This document shows, piece by piece, positions 35,678 to 42,577 of a stretch of 64,000 nt of DNA (within the stretch, counting starts at the first letter, position 1; the number at the start of each line of letters is the position of its first letter). The position numbers were made by a program, and so were the translations under genes. This DNA is from JADHMP01 sp964386915 (lineage in GTDB: Bacteria > Bacteroidota > Bacteroidia > Flavobacteriales > Flavobacteriaceae): positions 43,316 through 107,315 of the forward strand of contig CAYLUQ010000008.1 of assembly GCA_964386915.1 (NCBI GenBank), written 5' to 3'. Under the pieces are notes generated by a model. That model did not search any database, was not told where the DNA came from, and saw nothing but the letters and a program-made list of their open reading frames with translations.

Positions 35678-37093
35678 ATGCACCGAACCACTCTATTTTT
35701 TTTCCTTGTTTTTGCCCAGTTTGTGTTGGGGCAAACGCTTAGTTTGGAAGAGTGCATTGCCTTAGCACTAGAAAAAAATATCAGCATTAAACAAGCTTCT
35801 TTGGAGTTAGAAAATGCTAAAGTAGACCAATCTGATGCCCGCTCTGCTTTTTTACCGAATGTCAACGTGCAGTCTTCCCATTCTTGGAATATTGGGCTCA
35901 ACCAAAATATCACCACGGGAATATTAGAAAATCTAACCACACAATTTACCTCCATTGGAGGAAGTGTGGGCATGTCTCTTTTTAATGGAAGAAAAAATTT
36001 CATTCAACTCTATCGTTCCAATTTAAATCTTTTGGCTAAAGAATATCAATTGAATGATATGGCCGATGATGTTAGATTGCTAGTGGCGAATGCTTTTTTG
36101 CAAATCATGTTTAATGATGAAATTTTGAAAGTTTCTCAAACCCAGTTGGAGCTCAGTCAATCTGAATTAGAGCGTACTCAAAACCTCATTAGTTCGGGTG
36201 TATTGCCCCCAGGTGATGTGTATGAGATTCAAGCTACCGTTGCAGCTCAAGAGCAAGCTTTGATTCAAGCTGAAAATAACCTTAGGTTATCTAAAATTAG
36301 TTTGGCACAACTTCTATTGATTCAAGATTATGACAATTTTGATATTCGATTGGAAGATTTAGAGGTGCCTTTTTCAGAAATTATGACCAAAAGCCCAAAA
36401 GAAATTTATGAAAAAGCCTTATCGTTTCGCAACGATATTCAAATAGCCAACACTAATGTAGAGCTAGCTACTACAGACATTAAATTGGCTAAAGCAGATC
36501 AGCTACCCTCTCTTTCAGGGTTTTATAGCTATAGCACTAGAATTTCTTATAGCGATAGACGATTGCCAAGTGGAACTTTTCAAACCCAACCTATTGGTTT
36601 TTTAGAATCAACAGGGGAAAGAGTAGTAACCCAAATTCCTGAAACAAGAATTGTAGGTCCAGAATCTTTTTTTAATCAATGGAGCCTATACGATGGACAT
36701 AACTTTGGGTTGCAACTCACGGTTCCTATTTTTAATAGAAATGCGGTTCGCAATAGAATTACAAGAAGTCAAATCAACTTAGAACGATTTAAAAATCAAT
36801 TGGAGCAAGAAAAATTAAATCTTGAAAACACCATTAACCAAGCCTATACCAACACAAAAGGTGCCTTTAAGGTATATGAAGCTGCTCAAACCACCCGTAA
36901 AGCAAGAGCTCAATCGTATACCAATGCATCAAATCGTTTGGAGGCGGGAGCCATCAATTCTTTTGAATTTATTCAAACCAAGCAACGCTATGAGCAGTCA
37001 GTTTCTGAAGCCATTAGAGCCAAGTTTGATTATATTTTCAAATTAAAAGTGTTGGAATTCTATTTTGGTTTACCGGTAAGGTTACGTCCCTAA
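35678..37093 (+). CDS. TolC family outer-membrane efflux protein
   Basis: The protein has 471 residues from the ATG at 35678, which gives a standard signal peptide (TTLFFFLVFAQFVLGQ). An in-frame ATG at 35645 overlaps the adaptor and would add 11 residues. The body shows the two TolC repeats with long amphipathic helices (LSLEECIALALEKN at the first, LEAGAINSFEFIQTKQRYEQ at the second). It forms the outer-membrane exit duct for the MacAB-like exporter encoded upstream. The exported substrate is unknown. Confidence 0.92.
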   Translation: MHRTTLFFFLVFAQFVLGQTLSLEECIALALEKNISIKQASLELENAKVDQSDARSAFLPNVNVQSSHSWNIGLNQNITTGILENLTTQFTSIGGSVGMSLFNGRKNFIQLYRSNLNLLAKEYQLNDMADDVRLLVANAFLQIMFNDEILKVSQTQLELSQSELERTQNLISSGVLPPGDVYEIQATVAAQEQALIQAENNLRLSKISLAQLLLIQDYDNFDIRLEDLEVPFSEIMTKSPKEIYEKALSFRNDIQIANTNVELATTDIKLAKADQLPSLSGFYSYSTRISYSDRRLPSGTFQTQPIGFLESTGERVVTQIPETRIVGPESFFNQWSLYDGHNFGLQLTVPIFNRNAVRNRITRSQINLERFKNQLEQEKLNLENTINQAYTNTKGAFKVYEAAQTTRKARAQSYTNASNRLEAGAINSFEFIQTKQRYEQSVSEAIRAKFDYIFKLKVLEFYFGLPVRLRP

Positions 37094-37120
37094 ACAAGAC
37101 CTCTTTCCCCAAAGGTTTGC

Positions 37121-37128
37121 TATTTTTG
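37121..37128 (+). promoter_or_regulatory. -7 promoter box (TATTTTTG) upstream of tsaB
   Basis: It perfectly matches TAnnTTTG, seven bases before the tsaB ATG. The short distance implies a nearly leaderless transcript. No TTG is clear at -33. Confidence 0.5.
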
Positions 37129-37135
37129 CGACACA

Positions 37136-37819
37136 ATGGGTTTACTATTACATATTGAATCGGCATCGAAAAATTGTTCGGTAGCCTTGGCAAAGGAGGG
37201 CACCCTTGTGGCCCTTGAAGAGATGACCACACCCCATTATAGCCATGCGGAACAATTGCACCCTTTTCTCCAAAAGCTTTTTGAGAAAGCCTCTTGCACC
37301 CCAGCCGATCTAGATGCTGTGGCGGTGAGTAAAGGCCCAGGTTCTTATACCGGTTTGCGCATTGGCGTGGCAGCTGCAAAAGGGCTGTGCTTTGCCCTAG
37401 AGATTCCTCTAATTGCCCTCAACACACTTCAAATGATGATTCAACCTCATTTGAAAAACGAAAAACACTTTCTCATTCCCATGTTAGATGCTCGAAGGAT
37501 GGAGGTCTATACAGCCGTTTTTGATGGAAAAGGAAATGAAGTGCAAGCTTCTTGGGCTGAGGTGCTTTCTACAGATTCTTTTAAGGATCTCCTTGGAAAG
37601 CAAAAAGCACTTGTTTTTGGTGAAGGGGCACATAAATTTAAAGCTCTTAATCAAAACGAAAACATTCATTTTTTGGAGGGCTTTGACTATCCATCTGCTC
37701 AAGCCATGGTGTCTTTAGCCTATGATGCTTTTCAAAACAAACAGTTTGAAGATGTGGCCTATTTTGAACCCTTTTATCTTAAAGAATTTATAGGAACACC
37801 CCCTAAGCCCAAACTTTAG
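37136..37819 (+). CDS. tsaB: tRNA threonylcarbamoyladenosine biosynthesis protein TsaB
   Basis: The protein has 227 residues, normal for TsaB. The ASKHA-type N-terminus (ILHIESASKNCSVALA-like) and the conserved KGPGSYTGLRIGVAAAKGL are visible. TsaB is the non-catalytic scaffold that pairs with TsaD to attach threonylcarbamoyl to A37 of ANN-decoding tRNAs. Its stop codon overlaps the stop of the convergent gene on the other strand by four bases. Confidence 0.94.
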   Translation: MGLLLHIESASKNCSVALAKEGTLVALEEMTTPHYSHAEQLHPFLQKLFEKASCTPADLDAVAVSKGPGSYTGLRIGVAAAKGLCFALEIPLIALNTLQMMIQPHLKNEKHFLIPMLDARRMEVYTAVFDGKGNEVQASWAEVLSTDSFKDLLGKQKALVFGEGAHKFKALNQNENIHFLEGFDYPSAQAMVSLAYDAFQNKQFEDVAYFEPFYLKEFIGTPPKPKL

Positions 37820-39858
37820 GATGTGAGTTGATTTAACTGCTCCCAAACTATTTCCCAATTTTCCTTTGGGAGATCACATTGCCTATTTTGACATAAATAA
37901 ATTAGGGTTTTACCTTTCATGCCTCGCTGTTGCAAAAGAGGATGAGTAGTAGCCTGCTCGGCTCCAGCCCAACTTATAAACGGGTAGGGGTGTTGTTGTA
38001 GTTGAGCAAGTATCTCTTTGTAGTTAGGGCCTACTACAGCAAGCTCTACCGAGATTTTAGACATTCTAAGAAAAAGGGTTAGCCAACCACTGTGACTTCT
38101 AGGATATTGCCTCACGCTTTCTTGCATGAGTGCGCACATGGCCTCAGCTTGTTTTTGCCATTTAGGACGATCGGCATGCAAAGCGAGTCGCCATAAATTC
38201 TCCGCCATTAGCGCATTGTGCGAGATAATGACATTATCCTCAATTTCATAAGAATGGCTCCATGCCCATCTTTCGACTTTTGAATTACTGTTAAATAAAC
38301 CTACTTTTTCATCCCAAAAGCGTTTTATTGCTTGCTCTGTTTGGACAACAGCTTCATGTAAATAGACTTCATCAAAATAGGTTTCATAGGCTGTTAGATA
38401 GAGCTTAATGAGATGGGCATAGTCTTCTAAAAGACCTTTTATTCGGAGTGTCTTATTTTTATAAATACGCATCAATTGTTGGTCGGGTCCCACAAATTTA
38501 TGTTGTATAAAAGACAATGTTTTTGCTGCTATTTGGGCAAAGTTTGGTTCCTTAAAAATGCGGGAAGCCATAAGAAGGCCCTCACAAACCATGGCATTCC
38601 ATGCACAAATTTGTTTGTCATCTAAAGCAGGCATTGCCCTGTTTTTTTTGGCTTGTTTTAAAGTGCTGTGCCATTGGGCTAGTTGGTCTTGAAAAAGCAA
38701 AGGATCAAGACCATTCTGGTCGCAAAATTCGGAGAGGGAGTGAGCCCTAATGAAGACATATTGCCCTTTTTCCCAATAACCGTTTTCATTCACTTGATAA
38801 TAGGCAGCAAAACGTTCAAAATCCTCCTTTAAAAGGGTTTTTAATTCTTGAGGAGTCCAAACATAATAGGCACCCTCTTCCATTTTATTTTGAGCGTTTA
38901 GACTATCTGCATCTAAGGCACTAAAAATGCCTCCTTCTGCACTGCTTAAGCATGTTTCGATAAAATCAATGGTTTTGGCCACCACTTCTTTATAAATAGC
39001 CTCGGGCTGGAGTAGATAAGCTTGACTGTAGGTGGTGAGTAATTGTCCGTTGTCATAAGCCATTTTTTCAAAATGTGGGACGTGCCAACGCTCATCTACC
39101 GAATAGCGTGAAAATCCACCTTCTACAGCATCAAAAAGCCCTCCCATTGCCATTTTGGTTAAGGTGTTATGATAATGCTTGAGATAGTTTTCTTTTTTAA
39201 AAAGTTGTCCTGCTGCTTGCCAAAGATTCAATTGAACCGGCATCATAAATTTTGGTGCTCCTAAAAAGCCACCATATTCCAAATCAACATTTGCATAAAG
39301 CTTATCCAGCACTTGGACATATTGTTGAGCCTCATTTTTTGGAGGGGAAACTAGACTTTGAACAGGAAGCATTTGCTGCATTCCTTCTTGTATAAGTTGG
39401 GCTTGCTCGCGTAGTTTTTCAGGCTGATTTTGATAAATTTTTTGGATTTGCTGCAATACAGAAAGCCAATTTTCTTTGGGTAAGTAGGTAGCTCCCCAAA
39501 TGGGCTGTCCATTGGGCAGGGCTATAATATTGAGGGGCCACCCTCCTTGTCCGGTCAAAATTTGAAGGGCTGACATATAGATATGGTCTACGTCTGGTCG
39601 TTCTTCCCGATCAATTTTAAAATTGACGAAATGCCGATTCATATAGCTAGCCACTTCACTATTGTCAAAAGATTCGTGTGCCATAACATGGCACCAATGG
39701 CAGGCCGAATATCCAATGCTGATTAGCAAAAGTTGATTTGCAGCAGCAGCCTCTTCAAGACGTTTTTTGCGCCACATTTGCCAGGCAACGGGTTGTGAAG
39801 CGTGTTGCAATAAATAGGGACTTAAAGATTGCGCCAGTTCGTTTTTTAAATCCTTCAA
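37816..39858 (-). CDS. DUF255 / YyaL-SSP411 family thioredoxin-domain protein
   Basis: The protein has 680 residues, near the usual length. The N-terminal thioredoxin-like domain carries CHWC (Cys53, Cys56) in the family hallmark GYSACHWCHVM, then REERPDVD and GGWPLN. The rest is an (alpha/alpha)-barrel like that of sugar epimerases. The true function is unsettled; the human relative is SPATA20. The only possible start is a TTG at 39858, because an in-frame TAA (the stop of the NifU-like gene) lies five codons upstream. The gene is therefore probably co-transcribed with that gene. Confidence 0.88.
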   Translation of the reverse strand: MKDLKNELAQSLSPYLLQHASQPVAWQMWRKKRLEEAAAANQLLLISIGYSACHWCHVMAHESFDNSEVASYMNRHFVNFKIDREERPDVDHIYMSALQILTGQGGWPLNIIALPNGQPIWGATYLPKENWLSVLQQIQKIYQNQPEKLREQAQLIQEGMQQMLPVQSLVSPPKNEAQQYVQVLDKLYANVDLEYGGFLGAPKFMMPVQLNLWQAAGQLFKKENYLKHYHNTLTKMAMGGLFDAVEGGFSRYSVDERWHVPHFEKMAYDNGQLLTTYSQAYLLQPEAIYKEVVAKTIDFIETCLSSAEGGIFSALDADSLNAQNKMEEGAYYVWTPQELKTLLKEDFERFAAYYQVNENGYWEKGQYVFIRAHSLSEFCDQNGLDPLLFQDQLAQWHSTLKQAKKNRAMPALDDKQICAWNAMVCEGLLMASRIFKEPNFAQIAAKTLSFIQHKFVGPDQQLMRIYKNKTLRIKGLLEDYAHLIKLYLTAYETYFDEVYLHEAVVQTEQAIKRFWDEKVGLFNSNSKVERWAWSHSYEIEDNVIISHNALMAENLWRLALHADRPKWQKQAEAMCALMQESVRQYPRSHSGWLTLFLRMSKISVELAVVGPNYKEILAQLQQHPYPFISWAGAEQATTHPLLQQRGMKGKTLIYLCQNRQCDLPKENWEIVWEQLNQLTS

Positions 39859-39873
39859 AACAGAATGCTGTTG

Positions 39874-40767
39874 TTAGCCATTAATGGCTTCCACGGCATT
39901 AACCTTTTCGGGAAGCATTTCTTTGAGGATGTTTTCAATCCCATTTTTAAGGGTGAAAGTAGAAGATGGACAACCACTACAAGCTCCTTGTAAGAGCACA
40001 TGAACAATTTTTTGATCTGCGTCGTAATGTTCAAAAGCAATATTCCCTCCGTCAGAGGCTACGGCTGGTTTCACATATTCATCCAAAATAGAAACTATTT
40101 CTTCTTCTATTGGAGCTAGTGGCATTTTCTCCGATTGCTCAGCTTGAGTAGAGGTTTCAAGCGAGGGGTCTACAATAGTTTTGCCTTGACTTAAATAGTC
40201 TCTTATAAATTCTCGTATCTCCATAACAATGGTTTCCCATTGTGCGGCCTCTGTTTTGGTGAGTGAAACATAGTTGGCATCTAAAAAAACTTCTTTCACA
40301 TAGGGAAAGGCAAAGAGGGCTTGAGCAAGAGGCGCTTGGGCTGCTTGTTCGAGCGTTTTAAATTCATGTGAAGCAGATACCAAGGGTTTGTTGGCAACAA
40401 ATTTCATCGCTGCCGGATTTGGAGTACTTTCAGCATAAATAGTTACGGGAATGGTTTCTCCTTCGGTAGCTTCAATCACAATGCCCCCCTCGTTTAAATA
40501 GTTCTCCAGTTGAGCGGCTACTTCTTCAATCACTTCTTTCCATTCTACAATGTTGAAGCGTTCCACAAACAGACTTTGTTTAGAAAGACGAACCGATTTT
40601 ACAAAGGGCAAATAGAACAACTGTTGCACAATGGGTGCTTTTGCGGCAGCGTCAATATTTTCATAGATTTTTACTTCTGTAGGGCCTAAAGCTTCAGGTA
40701 GGGTGAATTGTGCCCAAAGGCCATCTTCACTTTCTTTAGCTACTATGGAAAACTTTTTCATGTTCAT
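39874..40767 (-). CDS. NifU family Fe-S cluster scaffold protein with duplicated N-terminal domain
   Basis: The protein has 297 residues. Two Nfu N-terminal (PF08712-like) modules (about 1-95 and 100-200) precede a C-terminal NifU domain with CSGC (Cys263, Cys266) and the motif GACSGCPSST. The second N-module holds the hallmark TPNPAAMKF; the first lacks it and looks degenerate. Nfu proteins carry or build Fe-S clusters and hand them to target enzymes. Starts at 40767 or 40761 are both possible. A promoter-like box lies just upstream. Confidence 0.9.
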   Translation of the reverse strand: MNMKKFSIVAKESEDGLWAQFTLPEALGPTEVKIYENIDAAAKAPIVQQLFYLPFVKSVRLSKQSLFVERFNIVEWKEVIEEVAAQLENYLNEGGIVIEATEGETIPVTIYAESTPNPAAMKFVANKPLVSASHEFKTLEQAAQAPLAQALFAFPYVKEVFLDANYVSLTKTEAAQWETIVMEIREFIRDYLSQGKTIVDPSLETSTQAEQSEKMPLAPIEEEIVSILDEYVKPAVASDGGNIAFEHYDADQKIVHVLLQGACSGCPSSTFTLKNGIENILKEMLPEKVNAVEAING

Positions 40768-40774
40768 TTTTTTT

Positions 40775-40782
40775 CAAAAATA
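40775..40782 (-). promoter_or_regulatory. -7 promoter box (TATTTTTG) for the NifU-like gene
   Basis: Read on the minus strand, it is a perfect TAnnTTTG seven bases before the ATG at 40767. It lies in the 76-base divergent gap shared with the gamma carbonic anhydrase gene. Confidence 0.45.
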
Positions 40783-40826
40783 AGCAAAACCCGCTGTATT
40801 ACATGGTGAAGAACGTTTTTAGTGCT

Positions 40827-40834
40827 TACCTTTA
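40827..40834 (+). promoter_or_regulatory. -7-like box (TACCTTTA) for the gamma carbonic anhydrase gene
   Basis: It differs from TAnnTTTG only at the last base and lies nine bases before the ATG at 40844. It is the plus-strand half of a divergent promoter region. Confidence 0.35.
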
Positions 40835-40843
40835 AACAAAAAT

Positions 40844-41359
40844 ATGTTACTCAAAACGGTTCGAGGATACACACCTACCTATGGGAAAGATTGCTTTTTT
40901 GCTGACAACGCCACCCTCATTGGAGACGTAGTGCTGGGCGACCGTTGTTCCGTTTGGTTTCAGACTGTAGTGCGGGGAGATGTGAACGCTATTCGCATTG
41001 GGCATGAGGTGAATATTCAAGACGGAGTGGTGATTCATGCCACTTTTGAAAAAGCGTCTACGCAAATAGGAAACCAAGTTTCTATTGGGCACAATGCCTT
41101 GGTGCACGGTTGTGTTTTAGAAGACCGCGTTTTGGTGGGCATGGGTAGCATCATCATGGATCATTGTGTGGTGGGCCAAAACAGCATTATTGCTGCAGGA
41201 GCGGTACTTCCTCAAGGCACTATGGTGGCCCCCGGATCAGTATATGCCGGGGTGCCGGCTAAAAAGATTAAAGAGGTTGATCCTCAGCTTCAAAAAGGAG
41301 AAATTGAACGTATTGCCCAAAACTATTTGCGCTATGCGGAATGGTATAAAAAGACATAA
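40844..41359 (+). CDS. Gamma carbonic anhydrase family protein (hexapeptide repeat)
   Basis: The protein has 171 residues and folds as a left-handed beta-helix of hexapeptide repeats, with the class hallmarks VVRGDVNAIRIG, NIQDGVVIHA and SIGHNALVHGC. The zinc-binding histidines of gamma carbonic anhydrases are suggested by His in VIHA, IGHN and LVHG. Many family members in Bacteroidota are annotated as gamma carbonic anhydrase or PaaY/YrdA-like, and actual carbonic anhydrase activity is unproven. A perfect terminator follows. Confidence 0.88.
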   Translation: MLLKTVRGYTPTYGKDCFFADNATLIGDVVLGDRCSVWFQTVVRGDVNAIRIGHEVNIQDGVVIHATFEKASTQIGNQVSIGHNALVHGCVLEDRVLVGMGSIIMDHCVVGQNSIIAAGAVLPQGTMVAPGSVYAGVPAKKIKEVDPQLQKGEIERIAQNYLRYAEWYKKT

Positions 41360-41385
41360 AAAAAACTGCTCGAAAGCAGTTTTTT
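41358..41385. terminator. Bidirectional rho-independent terminator
   Basis: A perfect 10-bp stem (41361-41370 with 41375-41384) closes a CGAA loop, with A and T runs on both sides. It lies between the convergent ends of the gamma carbonic anhydrase gene and the ompH gene and can serve both strands. Confidence 0.88.
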
Positions 41386-41408
41386 AAAAGTTTGAAAGCA
41401 TTTGATTA

Positions 41409-41915
41409 TTAAAATCCTAGTTCCTTTTTTACATCAGCCAATAAATCTTTTCCATCGGCTAAAATCACACTTCCTCCGGCGCTTGAGTCAAGCACATATT
41501 CAAAAGATTGCGACTTGGCAACAGTTTCAATGGCCGAACGGGCTTTTTCATAAAGTGGACGCATCATTTCTGCCTGCTTCTTTTGCAATTCTTGAGAGGC
41601 TGTTTGTCTAAACTCTGCAATACGTTGTTGCAAATCTTGCAATTCGGTTTGACGTTGTTGGTTGATCAAATCTGTTTGATTTTCAGCATCGGCACTATAG
41701 GATTTTACTTTAGTGTCAAATTCTTTAACAGAAGTGTCTAATTGCGTGGCATATTGCTTTTCTAATTTTTCTAATTCTTTGTTTGCTGCAATCACTTCAG
41801 GCATTTCACTCAATAATTGTTGCGTATTGATGTGAGCTACTTTAGATTGAGCGCTAAGAGGTGTAAAGGCCCCTAAAAAAAGTAGGCAGGTGATAAATGT
41901 TACTAGTTGTTTCAT
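41409..41915 (-). CDS. OmpH/Skp family periplasmic chaperone (second)
   Basis: The protein has 168 residues. A signal peptide (LVTFITCLLFLGAFTPLSAQ) is followed by VAHINTQQLLSEMPE, a long charged coiled coil (about 40-125) and a C-terminal FEYVLDSSAGGSVILADG. Skp/OmpH trimers use the coiled-coil arms to carry unfolded outer-membrane proteins to BamA. The gene is last in the bamA operon. Confidence 0.9.
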   Translation of the reverse strand: MKQLVTFITCLLFLGAFTPLSAQSKVAHINTQQLLSEMPEVIAANKELEKLEKQYATQLDTSVKEFDTKVKSYSADAENQTDLINQQRQTELQDLQQRIAEFRQTASQELQKKQAEMMRPLYEKARSAIETVAKSQSFEYVLDSSAGGSVILADGKDLLADVKKELGF

Positions 41916-41927
41916 AATTTAGGATTA

Positions 41928-42521
41928 TTAATTAGTGATAGAGTTAGTTTTGTTTTTTATAGCCTCTATTTGTTCTTTTCTTTCTTGTATTCTTTGTTGT
42001 CTATTAATACGTTTTAAAACTAGGTCGCTAATATCGTAATTTTTTGCTGAATAGAGCATAAAGGCGTCTGAAGATCGATCAAAAATAAAATCGTAGCGAC
42101 GCTCTTCGGCCACTTGTTGCACAATACTCAAAATTTGATCTTGAATGGGTTGGAGCAAATTGGTGCGTTGTTGAATAAGGTCGCCTTGGGGGCCAAAGCG
42201 TTTTTCTTGTAGGGCAATGAGTTCCAAAGAAAAGTCTTGTATTTCCAGTTCTTTATCGGCAATCAATTCTGGTGTGAGTAACACTTTTTCAATATTGAGT
42301 TGCTCTTGCATTTGTTTAAGTTGAATCTTTTTTAGGGCAATTTCTTTTTTCCAATTTTCAATGTTTTTGTCTAAAAGGCTATTGGCTTTTTGATATTCAG
42401 TAACACTTTGCAAAATCACATCCATATCAATATACCCAATGCGCACACTGCGTTGCGCCCATAGGGAAGCGCTGCTCAAAAGAATTATACACAGAAAACC
42501 AAATAAAGTAGTTTTTTTCAT
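41928..42521 (-). CDS. OmpH/Skp family periplasmic chaperone (first)
   Basis: The protein has 197 residues. A signal peptide ending near SLWAQ is followed by VRIGYIDMDVILQSV, a long coiled coil and YDFIFDRSSDAFMLYS. A basic/Gln-rich tail of about 30 residues extends beyond the second OmpH. It is adjacent to bamA and 12 bases before the second copy. Tandem ompH genes after bamA are typical for Bacteroidota. Confidence 0.9.
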   Translation of the reverse strand: MKKTTLFGFLCIILLSSASLWAQRSVRIGYIDMDVILQSVTEYQKANSLLDKNIENWKKEIALKKIQLKQMQEQLNIEKVLLTPELIADKELEIQDFSLELIALQEKRFGPQGDLIQQRTNLLQPIQDQILSIVQQVAEERRYDFIFDRSSDAFMLYSAKNYDISDLVLKRINRQQRIQERKEQIEAIKNKTNSITN

Positions 42522-42577
42522 CTTTTAAATAACGTGAAAAGGAACGCTATATTTTAGCAGCGTTCATAAAAGATATG

